NCBI GenBank assembly: GCA_027563935.2
Contig: CM050449.1
Location: 15,824,501 to 15,888,500, forward strand
Direction of reading: 5' to 3'
Source: Costus lasius
Lineage: Eukaryota; Streptophyta; Magnoliopsida; Zingiberales; Costaceae
DNA length: 64,000 bases
The position numbers were made by a program, and so were the translations under genes. Shown one piece after another: positions 1-11,100 of this stretch; position 1 is the first letter of the stretch; each line of letters starts with the position of its first letter. The notes beneath the pieces are model-generated. The model was not told the origin of the DNA and made no database searches. It saw only the letters and a program-made list of their open reading frames with translations.

Positions 1-914
1 CCCTAGATTATTTCTTGAGGAGCCCATCGGTTGTACTCACATATATTTATCTAGTTATGAAAAACTGATTCTTGTGCTACAATTTGTATAGTGTAATGGT
101 TCTGCACTTGATTGAAAAAAAAAAGAAAAATTGACAAGTAAACTATAAGTGAACCCATTGCAAAGACAAATTAAACATTGAATTTTATACCAGTCAATGT
201 AAGCTAAAATGCATCGGTAAACTTTGGTAAGATGGAAGACTAATATCACAAACTTTGGAAAGATGGAAGACTAATATCACATTTAGGTTTTGGACAGATA
301 TTACATTAAACGTGAATACAATAACCCAGAAATCCCTTACTCTTCCTTTGTGGATTTTTGGATGATCGGCAATGAAGGCTGGGACTGGAGCGGTGAGCAG
401 TGTTAGATCCGGGATGCAGAGTGGATTTGACTTGTGGTGGAGCTCCGGCGGCAAGATCTGAAAGAGCTTCAGGCGTCAGTGCCGGCGAGAGGTCGAGGAG
501 GGCAATCGGCGAGCAGCAAAGCGGCGAGTAGTTAGGCTTTGAATCTCAGAAAACGAAGGGGAAAAATGAGATTGAGGGGCGTAAGCTGAAGACTACTAGG
601 CTGCGGCGACTGCCGGAGGCGGTGACAGATAGAGGCGAAGAGAGGAAGAAAGCTGGCGAGAGAGGGGGAGACGCGTGCAAGCGGCTGTCGTTACTATTGC
701 CAGGCAGCCGCTTCCACTTCCAAAAAGCTGCCTCTAACCCGCTTCCTTGGAACAGTAGAGCTTCTCAGTCTGCGACTGAGAAGCTGTCAAACAAACGCAT
801 CCGCTTCCCACGTTTGGCTGCCCGCAAATGCAAAAGCTGGCGGGTAGCGGGCTCCAAACATGGCCATAATTGGTGGTAAAGTATACTAAAAATACTATAT
901 AAATGCATGACATC
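1..914. other. Intergenic stretch left of the LTR element
   Basis: No gene is supported. Two adjacent near-identical 31-bp units lie at 219-249 and 250-280, each containing AAGATGGAAGACTAATATC. The right part (about 620-868) is GC-rich and full of AGCTGCC/GGCAGCC-type words, and ends in CTCCAAACATGGCC. That resembles the end of the hAT-like MITE at 24732-25394 (TTCCAAACGGTGCC), so it may be a truncated relative. The short ORFs here carry no recognisable domain. Confidence 0.4.
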
Positions 915-1998
915 ACCCGCGCGCGACATCAATGAGGAAAGGAGGCTATGGCTGTTGGTTCCACGGACTGGCAACGCCGTATGGCGTTCGAGGAATCAGA
1001 CAGGGACTCTCAAGGCTGATTGTCACGTGAGGAGAACGCGATTGGCGATTCACATCCATAAGATTTTCTCGGGTAGGCAGCCGCTAGGGTTTTCGATCAA
1101 CGTCACATGGCTGGCTCGATCGCATGTGACTGGAAGTGCAGTGAGGTGGGAATAAGCTGTTGTCGAGCTACCTATAAAGCGGCGAGGAGGCGAGCTCGAT
1201 GCAAGGTGGTGTAGGGGAGGACAAAAGGCCTGAGAATGAAGGATGAACCAAACAGCTGTAAAATAGAGGATCGGTCGTGAATGAACACAGCTCCTTCCCT
1301 CCCTCTCGCTTCAGTCCCCGCCGTTTGTCTCTCGGCATTGAACTCTCTAGCGGGGCAAGTGGTTTGCTCTCTCCAGCGTGCTCTAGTGGTGTGGGTGGTG
1401 CGGTTTAGAGCACCGTCATCGTTTATTCTCCAGGAGCTCCCCGTCCTCTTTCTCGTCTCCTCCTCCTAACGCGGCACCTGCGAACTCACGCCGATGACCT
1501 TCGGGTGATCTACGAGATGTGAGGGTGTCGAGAAGGAGGCATCTTCCTTCCATTTCGACTAGCGAGGGCTCATGGCAGAGACGCAGATGTCGACAGGATT
1601 TCTGCTTGAAGTAGAGACACCTGCGACGTAAGACGTGGGTTCGGGTTTCGAACACAACGCGATGAGATCCCCGGTGTAGACATGGGATCAGAAGCTTGCG
1701 TAATTTGGATATGATTTGAACTGAGGTATAATTTTCCTTTTCTATTTGGATTTTTTTATCCAACTTGGCTTTTTTCCTTCTTCCTTCTTTCTTTGGGCCG
1801 GATGAAGGTTAGAACCCTTCACTTAGGCTGAAGAGCGCGCGCATGGGTGTGTTCTGCCGGTCGCACTGAACGTGCTAGAGCCACTCAATTTGCCCCCTGT
1901 GTGGGATTTTTAAATGAATTTGAGTCTTGCATAGCTAATTAATTATTGTAATAATTAATTTAGCCAAAAATTTGTATTATGTTAAAACAAGGTGTGAC
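915..1998 (+). repeat. 5' LTR, truncated at its left end
   Basis: It aligns with 3673-4756 from roughly CCCGNGNGCNACTC onward through a shared TATA-like CTATAAAGCGGCGA block, a CTTTGGGCC block and a shared 3' end (AAAACARGGTGTGAC). The first ~480 bases of the right LTR have no counterpart here. Confidence 0.75.
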
Positions 1999-2002
1999 CG
2001 AC

Positions 2003-2015
2003 TGATATTAGAGCC
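2003..2015 (+). other. Decayed primer-binding site (tRNA-iMet type)
   Basis: TGATATTAGAGCC differs from TGGTATCAGAGCC only by G-to-A and C-to-T transitions and lies 4 bases inside the left LTR. The changes are those expected from deamination of methylated DNA. Confidence 0.65.
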
Positions 2016-2115
2016 AGTAAAACTGCAAAAAAGCTAAATTTGCTAAAAAGAGAAAAGGGAAAATGGTGCTATCGAACATGGACTTATATCCCAACTTGAG
2101 ATAGTTGTGGGAGAT

Positions 2116-2322
2116 ATGGCTTCTCTCCCTAAGGAAACCTTGGTGGAGATGCTAAAAAACCTGGTGAGCACAACCACTGAGTTGATAACTCAAGTGGATA
2201 ATATCCTGAGAGATATGAAAATCTACAAGATGGAATTGGCTGAGTTAAAGCAAGAAGTTGCTTTGCAGCGCCGAGCGGCTGAGGCGAACATGGGTGTTGC
2301 TCTACCCCAGCAAAGTCCTTGA
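2116..2322 (+). CDS. Small ORF in the interior of the LTR element (68 aa)
   Basis: The ORF runs from ATG at 2116 to TGA at 2320 and starts about 100 bases after the primer-binding site, where gag normally begins. The product is rich in Leu, Glu and Lys with heptad-like spacing (LKNLVSTTTELITQVDNIL, then ELKQEVALQRR), so a coiled coil is plausible. It may be the start of a lost gag or a leader peptide of a non-autonomous element. I do not recognise a domain, and the short length leaves coding status open. Confidence 0.3.
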   Translation: MASLPKETLVEMLKNLVSTTTELITQVDNILRDMKIYKMELAELKQEVALQRRAAEANMGVALPQQSP

Positions 2323-2547
2323 ACCCGGGTCCTTTTCGTGGATTCGGAGTGTAAAATTTTGAAGAATATTTTGAACAATATTTTGTGATATGCTTTGTAA
2401 ACCCTTGCTGTGGGTAAAACAATTTGGGTGACTACTTTATGTATCACAAATAATTTATCTATGCACCTTGAAATTTATGAAATTTTCTTTTTATCATGAT
2501 GCGTATTTACATGATTAAATGTGGAAACGTTCATAGACTTCAAAACT

Positions 2548-2740
2548 GCTATTTGAGGATAAAATGTGGAGAGTCAGCAGACTCTAATTGCTATTTGAGG
2601 AAAAAATATGGAGAGTTAGTAGACTCTGAAACTACTATTTGCGAAAAAAAAGTGGAGAGTTAGGAGACTCTAAAATTGCTATTTATGGATAAAATGTGGA
2701 GAGTTAGCAAACTCTAAATTGCTATTTGTGGATAAGAAGA
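2548..2740. repeat. 43-bp tandem repeat, about 4.4 units
   Basis: Units start at 2548, 2590, 2634, 2678 and 2721 (spacings 42, 44, 44, 43). Each begins RCTATTTG and carries GGAGAGT-NNNNN-ACTCT, a short inverted repeat that could form a hairpin in RNA. It lies in the interior of the LTR element, between the small ORF and the polypurine tract. Confidence 0.85.
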
Positions 2741-3191
2741 GAGGACATCGTCCAACTAAAATAAAAGATCCTCCTTCTTAGTTGATAGTTTAACTAAGTT
2801 AACTTTACATAAGGGGATACTTTTATGAGGGGAAAACTTAAGGACAACATATAAAACTTAGGGCGAGTTAAGTTATTCTCTTATGGAGGTGGTATGAGAC
2901 ACTTACATAGAGATAGACTTAGATGCAATCAATTTAGATTAAACAAATTCAGAATTGCCTAAGGACAACAACAAGATCAAAATCCTAGAGATGCGTGAGG
3001 TTAATGATTCGAGCGATTGGTCTCGATCGCGAATCTCGCTGAACCCCTTTTCTTTTGATTCAATCAGAATTTTCCAAGAGAGATAAGATAATTTTTTGGT
3101 ATTGCCGGATATTTGGGCTTTTGAGTCTAGTCCAATGTCCCAACCCACTTTAAGTTCGCCGAGGACAACGAATACCTCAAGAGGGGGAGAA

Positions 3192-4756
3192 TGTTACGCC
3201 CAAGCCCAACTAAGATTGACCCGATCAACTGGGGCATTGACTGGGCCAAAATTGGCATAGGCCCAAAACTTGATTTGGGGGAAGAATTGATCGACGGTGG
3301 AATCAAATCTGCATGTGTCTATCAGAGAGGTCGGCGGCTATTGAGGACGACCGGAGGTCGTGGGCATGCCGGAGGAGATGACGTCAGGTAGTGAGTCGTT
3401 GCCAGGTGGCAGTTTCCCAGCAAACGAGGGGATGGCGTGACGAAGAGGGAAGCGGCTAATGCAACTGGATGTGTACGATGCGCGTGGCGTCGGTTCGACA
3501 GACGATGATGTCTAGACTCCGACAGCCACCTGTGTCGCCAGCAGCACTCACATGCCACATGGAGTCGACGCTATGGTGGAGATAGATTGTCGCAACTGCG
3601 TTGACCAGCGATAGTGAAGTAGGCGAGGCGACGCGAACCCATGGAGTCGTGGCAGCTGATGAGAACTTTGCCCGAGTGCAACTCGGTGAGGAAACGAGGC
3701 TACGACTGTCAGTTTCGCGGGTTGGCAATGCCGCGTGTCATTCGATGAATCAGCAAGGGACTCTCGAGGTTGATCGTCGCGTGAGGAGAATGTGCTCGAT
3801 GATTTAGATCCGGAATATCTACATGGGCAGGCAGTCGCCAGGCTTTTCGATTGACGTCATGTGGCTTTCTCGATCACGTGCGCCTGGAAGTGCATCGAGG
3901 TGGGAACGGACTGTTGTCGAGTTGCCTATAAAGCGGCGAAGAGGCGAGCTCGACGCAAGGTGGTGCAAGGGAGGACGGAAGGCCTGAGAATGAAGGAGGA
4001 ACCAAACGGCTATAAAACAAACGATCGCCCGAGAATGAACATAGCTCCGTCCCTCCCTCGCGCTTCCATCACTGCCGTTTAGCTCTTGGCATTAAACTCT
4101 TCGGCGGGGCAAGTGGTTTGCTCTCTCCGGCATGCTTCAGTGGTGTGGGTGGTGCAGTTCGAAGCACCGTCATTGGGTATTCTCCATGAACTCCCTGTCC
4201 TCATTCTTGCCTCCTCCTCCTTCTAACGCGGCATTGGCGAACTCCCGCCGACGACCTTTGGGTGATCCACGAGACGTGAGGGTGTCAAGAAGGAGGCACC
4301 TTCCTTCTGTTTCGACGAGCGAGGGCTCGTGGCGGAGAGGCGGACGCCAACAGGATTTTGGTTTGAAGTAGTGATGCATGCGACGTGAGACGCGAGTTCA
4401 TGTTTTGAACACAACGCGACGATATCGCGGGTGTAGACCCGAGATCGGAAGCTTCGTAATTTGGATCTGATTTGGAATGAGGTATAATTTCCCTTTTTCT
4501 ATTTGGATTTTTGATATGACATGGCTTTTTCCCTCTTCCCTCTTTCTTTGGGCCAGAAGAAGGTCAGAACCCTTCATTTATGTTGAGGAGCGCACGCGTG
4601 GGTGCGTTCCTACTGGTTGCGCTGAACTTGCTAAAACCGCTTAATTTGTTCCTTGCGTGGCATTTTTAAATGAATTTAAGTCATGCATGATTAATTAATT
4701 ATTATAATAATTAATTTAGTTAAAAATTTATATTATGTTAAAACAGGGTGTGACAC
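3192..4756 (+). repeat. 3' LTR (about 1.57 kb)
   Basis: It begins TGTTACGCCC directly after the polypurine tract and ends GGTGTGACA, so it has canonical TG...CA ends. CTATAAAGCGG near 3926 and TATAAAAC near 4012 are possible TATA boxes. Confidence 0.75.
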
Positions 4757-5177
4757 CAAGCAAGAAGACCCTATTTTTTTTACTTCACTATCTTTCTTCT
4801 CATGTAGGGCAAAAAAATTGTAATATTTAATAATACACATTGACATAATATAATAAAATAATTCATAAACTTTAATACTCAATTTTGAAAAAAAATTTAA
4901 AAATTAAAATTGTAAATAAATAATTATTTTTAGACGTCCTAATTAACCAGGCTTAGTGGAGAAGTACGAGAGAAAAAAAGACAACTGCAACAGATCTCAT
5001 GCCGTCTAGCGAAAATAATAATTCCATCAAATTTTCTTCTCAGTATATATTTTCTTGGTAGGCTACATGCCTAATTCAATTTCTTCGCCTTCCGTCAACG
5101 AACTGGTGGTAAATCTATCGTTCTTGTCCCTACAAGAGAAGGCGGAGGGTCGCCGGCGCGATTTGAAGAGCAGAGCG
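4757..5177 (+). other. Promoter-side spacer of BRCC36
   Basis: AT-rich spacer between the LTR element and the BRCC36 start codon. CAGTATATATTTTC at 5041-5054 could serve as a TATA box about 125 bases before the ATG, but this is only a sequence match. The insertion of the LTR element puts retrotransposon sequence within about 420 bp of the start codon. Confidence 0.35.
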
Positions 5178-8100
5178 ATGTCGCTATCATCGGTGAAGAT
5201 GGCGGAGGAGGTGTGGCTCACTTGCCTCACCCACGCCCTCACCACGGAGACTGAGGAGATCATGGGGCTGCTCCTCGGCGATATCCAAGTAGGCACACAC
5301 CACTCTTTCGCTTTTTGAGCCCTCTATCTGCGCTTTCTCCGAAACATCTACTATCGATCGAAAAAGATCGATTTTTTAGCTAGCTTTTCTGTTCCGGCAG
5401 GGTTTCTTTTGCACTCTTATGGATTCTATTGACATCTAAACGAAGAAAATCTGCAGCATGTAATGCTCATTTTGATACAACTTGAGGTTTGGAACATATA
5501 AGTCTTGTGGGCATATGTGGGATGGAATCTTGGTGGATTAGGGTTTCGCTTCATGTTTTCTGGTTCAACTATTAGCGAAAGAGTACTATTTCAAGCTTAT
5601 GGAAAATTATGTTCATATCCATTTTCTGGTGATCATTATGAAAAACATTACGTATTGTGATATTATCATGGAAAAGAGATCATATAGTTCGAAGGGTAAT
5701 TGACCAAGCTTTGTCCAAGAGAAACATTTCTTCAATTTCTCTGTTGTTAAATATTTATGCTTTTGATGTTGCGTGACACATTGATGTACATAGCATCCTA
5801 TGCTAAGCGAGGTTGAAATATTCTCAAAATTAGATATTGAGAATCAACATATTGTCAATTATATAGTTAAACTTGAATTCTTCCAATTCATGCTGGCCTT
5901 GATCTATCATCGTGAAAGCCATTTTTCATGCAGCTTATCATCAGAAAAGCTTATCTGGTTGATATATTAAGTTTTATTTCATATCACGACTGAGTTTCTA
6001 TGAATGTGTTTATAGGATTATTAGAGCAAGATTTGTATTTTTTTTCACTGAGCTACAGCATTGAACCTTGCTTAGACTTGTTCCAACCTGAATCTTGATT
6101 GTATTTAGCTTAGTCTTCAATTCCTGTTGATTCAAGCATTCTTCTTCCACTATATTAAGTGCATAGGCTGTTGCCTCCCTTGTTCTAGGCTTTTAGAATT
6201 TGATAAATTGCCATTAAATAAATTATCTGATTAGAACTTAGGATTTACTTTGAACAAATAATTGCTTGTTGAGGCAATGAAGGACAGTACTTAAGAAGAT
6301 GCAACGTGTTGAAGTTCTCATACTGATGAAATTTGAAACCACACACAATATCAAGCTTATGGATCCTTTCTTGCATTGAACATCATCTTATGTTATCATT
6401 TGCAAATTTCACTAATCCTATGTATTGATCTTTTTTCTTACACTTTCAATTCCATGGCAATGTCATTGTTGAAGGTGTTCTAAAGGGGGATTTCACATTT
6501 ATGATCTTTTGATTTAGTTAGTTCTTAAATGTCAAGGAAGCATACCACTGTTGGGAACTTCTGTCAGCTAAGATCCCTTTTATTATTTTTTGTGTTTTCT
6601 CCCCTAATTATTACTCTTAGTAGATACCACTATCGTATAATTGATTGTATGAGTATCACAGACTTTCTCCGATGTAGATACATAAATATGAAATATGATA
6701 TATTTGACTTGCAATTATATCTCAATGTTTTTAATACAAAAAGTTTACTTTTGATTGAATTTTTTATTTTTTTACCCAGTACATTATTTCTTTTGTTAAC
6801 TGTATAAAATATGTATTCACGTGTAGGACTATTGGTGGCTTCTGTGAGATAGCCATTAATAGCATGATGCTGTTATGTAATTTTCAAGATTCTCTTTTTT
6901 ACTTGTCAGCATGACATTTAGCTTTCCTTTTGGAGAAACTTTTGAAAATTGATGACATCTAAAATTATCGCTATTACTTTTTTATTGTTCCCAATGTAAA
7001 ACTGCTATTTTGTGGCTCTAGCAATTTTATAATATTGCAATAACAATTATTGAGAAATGTATTAGAGAAATTTCTTCTTCTCCTTATGTATACAATCACT
7101 AAGGTAGTAAGGTGTATTTAAAGAATTAAGGTCCGGTGTGTATAATGTTGTCAGGATCGAGATCCTACTAGAGGCTCTGTAGGATCGGCTTGTAATATCC
7201 TACAACCATAATAAAATAGCAACATTTTATACATCATGTGTAAAATCTAAAGTGTAAAAGAAATATGTAAGTTTTAAAAACTAAAATAGTAAACAATAAA
7301 AGTAAAGTCTAAAGAGTCTTTATAAAATAAACATTGTCATCCAAAATCACATTGTTATCTAAAATATAAAATAAACATCACTGATCACACAAAAAGTAAA
7401 ATAAATTTTTTGTAGCTTAAACATCAAAATCTTCACCACTATCTTCATCCTCCTCATCTATCTCATCCTCATGGTTTCCATCTAACTTCAACTTCAAGTC
7501 TTTTGAATGATCTATTTGCTCATTTTCTTCAATAATAACATTCACTTCCATGTCTCTGTCACTAAATTACACCTTTTGATCTCCAAGTCTCAACTCATTA
7601 TCTTTAGATGAAAAAATATTAAGCCAATTATGTTTGTTGAATTAGGTTTTCCATCATCTTCTGGCTCTATTATCCATCAATTATCGGAAGGGAGCTCATT
7701 AAAAGTAGCTTTTCTAAATGTTCTTTTTTTTAGCTTGATTTTTCAATTTCAAGTTGTTCATCACAAAGATGAGGTCATTCATCTTACTTTGATATAATCA
7801 ATTTCTTTTCTTGGTATGAACATCCAGAATACAAAGTTATATGTTAGATTGATAACAAATTAAATATTCACAAGCAAAAATGTAAGGTTGTAAATATATT
7901 GCTCAATAGTTAGTATCAATTTACTAACTATTTCAAATATACCCCAATTTTGCTCATATCCAGAAGAGCTGTACATTAAATTTCATATTCGAATGACAAA
8001 ACTTTGTAGCTCTACACAATCATCACCATAAGAATTTGACCATTTTGCTAGAAATTTTGTCTCTCTTACCAAGATTGCAATTTCAATACCAAATAATTCT

Positions 8101-11100
8101 TTTGCTTCCTTGAAATCTTCAAGTTGCAGATCGATCTTTTTTCTTTCCTCAACGGAAAGGACCATTCTTGCTAGGTAATTATATAATCCTCTTTTTACTT
8201 CAACATTTGGTTTGAAATTTGAGCTATAATAAAATTGAGGATTTAAATAATAGCAGCTGTACATAAGAGCCTTATGCAATTGTGTATCCATCTATTATCA
8301 ATAATTTTCCAAATAGACTCATATATATTAAAATGATAATAAAAAAAAGTTAAAGGCATAATAAGTTAATGTAATTTTAAATACTAAAATTTGGATAACT
8401 AGAAAATTAATTAAATTGAAGTTTATCTCTTCTTGATATTATTAAAATTTGATTGAATCTCTTTTTAGCTCAATCTATCTCCTCATAAATGAATTCAATA
8501 GTTGGTTTCTCATTTGAATCAATTAATCAAAGCACTTTAATGAGCGGAAATGTTGTTGCAAGACATGTCAAAATATTCCTCCTCCAAAATTTACTATCCA
8601 AAGCAAGTTATTGTATTCTTTTTCTTTTATCAAATGTTGTAAACTTGTATGTGCTTCTATTGATAGAACTGAATATATTTATCAAAAAGCCTTTCAAGTC
8701 ATTAACACATCCCAAAGTTAAATAAGACATCGCAAATCGAGTATTTGCTGGCATAATTAGATCTCTGCCATTTGTAAAACTCCTTAAACATCAAAATAAG
8801 CAATGTTCATGAATAAATGAATGAAGTAATCTTTCTTTCCTTACAAATGGCTATTTTTTTCTCTAAATCATCAAGGATCAAATCTATACAATTTTCTATC
8901 CAAAATAATCTTTTTTGCTTTTGCATCAATGTCTCTCTAGTTGTCTTGTAATTTGCTGCATTATTAGTGATAACTTGCATAACATTATCTTCTCCAACTT
9001 TATCAACAACCTCATCTAACATTTTTAAAGTTTTTTCAAGCAGTTTTAGAAATGTTAGATGCATCAATAGAGGATAAAAAAAATAGTTCACTATAGATTA
9101 TTCTCCAAAAAGTTACATATTGATCTTTTTTAACTATCCATCCATTTGACATAACTGAATAATCAGTTTTTTTTATTCAAGTTTGTACGCTTCAAGCATG
9201 TCTAATGTCTTCTTTACTTCTTTCTTCAAAAAATAATCTCTAATTTCAGGGAGGTTTTAAACCACAACCATACTTACCAGCCAATTAAAGCATCTTCACA
9301 AATTCTAGCTTTTTTACACAATTGAAAGGAATGACACCTTGTGTAAAAGAATCTTACAATTTGTTGATAACCTTTATCTCTTAAATCCCTTTTGAACATG
9401 TTGTTTATTATAATTTATTGAGCACTTATTGCAATTGAGCTAAAGTGTTAGATTTACTCATTTTCACACAGGATTCTAAAATTCTTTTATCTTTTTTTTT
9501 TTTAATTTGCAGTTGTTCCTTGGCTTTCTTTTTCAACTTCCTTTCCGATGTCATGAGTATTGTTATTTTTTGTAATTGCATCAAGTGTAAGTTTTTTATT
9601 GATATGACTCATTTGCTTTTTTTACCTCATATGGAACAATTCTATATACCTCGATATCCTTTTCCTATAATTATTTTCTCACAAAATTTGTATTTAATTT
9701 TTCTTGGATTATTATCTACTTCCATACCATGTTCTAAACCAATGCCTAATCGAATTTTATTCTTTCTTTTTAATTTGCTGCACCTACCAAATAATTTCTA
9801 ATTTCTATCGCGAATAAAAAGTAATATAAATTAAATTTTTAATTTTTAAACTATATAAAGATATGTATAGGGTACAATGTACAACCTATGTTTGATGAGA
9901 AGCATATAAGTTAAAAGAAAATAAACACTTATCCTAGAGCCTAAGTTCAAACAAAAGCCTACTATTCTAAGAGAAAAAAGGTGCTTGGGCATGGGCTTAT
10001 ACTAGCAAAATGGGGATTGAGGGAAGAGTTTACCACTTTGCCTAGCTCGATGAAGGTCTCTCGAGGCTTCTCCCCGCTAGAACTTGTGTCCTTCCCAAGC
10101 GACAACGAAGAGGCTTGGTGAAGGTCTCTTGAGAGGCGACGAAGAAGCTCAGCAAAGGTCTCCCAAGCAATGACGGAGCAACGATGAAGGATCTCCAGAG
10201 TAGCGACGGAGCAACGATGAAGGGTCTCTAAAGCAGTGATGAAAAGCGGCAATGAAAAGAGGCAACGAATGTGGCTTTTGAATGACGACAAAGAAGTGGC
10301 TCCCGAGTGGTGACAAAGAAGTGAGAAGAGCTACTCCTTAGTGGCGAGGAAGAAGCGGTAGAGAGTGGCAAGGAAGAGCGGCTGACGAGGCGACATGCGT
10401 TGAGGAAGACGAAGCAACATTCCTTTTCAACATTTTGTTTCAACATTGAGTTAACTTGGTTAACTTGGCTAAACTTGTCCAAGTCAACTGATTCTGCCGA
10501 GACTCACGAATTTGACTAAGTTAACACTTAAAACAATTTTATTTCTGAGTTTACTTGCCATGCTGCAACCTAACTCATAAAATCATTGACTTGGATGAGT
10601 GGCAAGTATATTTATATGTACTTAATTAACCAGTACTTACCATTTATTGGTACTGGTCCATGGTCGGACTAGTATATACCAGTCTAGGTGGTATGGTCTA
10701 GTATTTATTACCTTACATCAAAGTAAATGATTAGTCTTTGTGATATACAACTTGAAATTGAAAAATCAAGCTAAGAAAAAGACATTTAGAGAAACTACTT
10801 TTTATGAGCTCCCTTCCGACAATGAATGTATAATAGAGACAAAAGATGGATGAACAAAAAATGATTGGCCTTATATGCTTATATCTGAAGATAATGAGTT
10901 GAGACTTGGAGATGAAGAGGTACAGTTTAGTGATTCAAACATAGAAGCAAATAGTGTTAAAGAAAATGAGCAAATGAATTATTCAAAAGACTTGAAGTTG
11001 AATTTGGATGGAGCCATGAGGATGAGATAGACAAGGAGGGAGATAGATGAGGAGGATAAAGATAGTGATTGTCACGCCCCACAAGTGATCGCCGGCTGGC

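Larger units (their letters stand above)
915..4756 (+). mobile_element. Degenerate LTR retrotransposon with no pol gene
   Basis: Two related sequences (915-1998 and 3192-4756) flank a 1.2-kb interior in direct orientation. Just inside the left copy, 2003-2015 reads TGATATTAGAGCC, a decayed form of the initiator-Met primer-binding site TGGTATCAGAGC. Just left of the right copy is a purine tract (3178-3191, AAGAGGGGGAGA core). This order (LTR, primer site, interior, polypurine tract, LTR) identifies an LTR element on the + strand. No protease, reverse transcriptase or integrase can be read in the interior, so it is a non-autonomous or internally deleted copy. The left LTR has lost about 480 bp at its 5' end, so no target duplication can be checked. 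Divergence between LTRs is roughly one base in eight over a 190-bp stretch compared by eye, so it is old. Confidence 0.75.

Noticed and set aside
6529..6807. 92-aa ORF in BRCC36 intron 1
   Set aside because: Hydrophobic AT-rich translation with no family resemblance, inside an intron.
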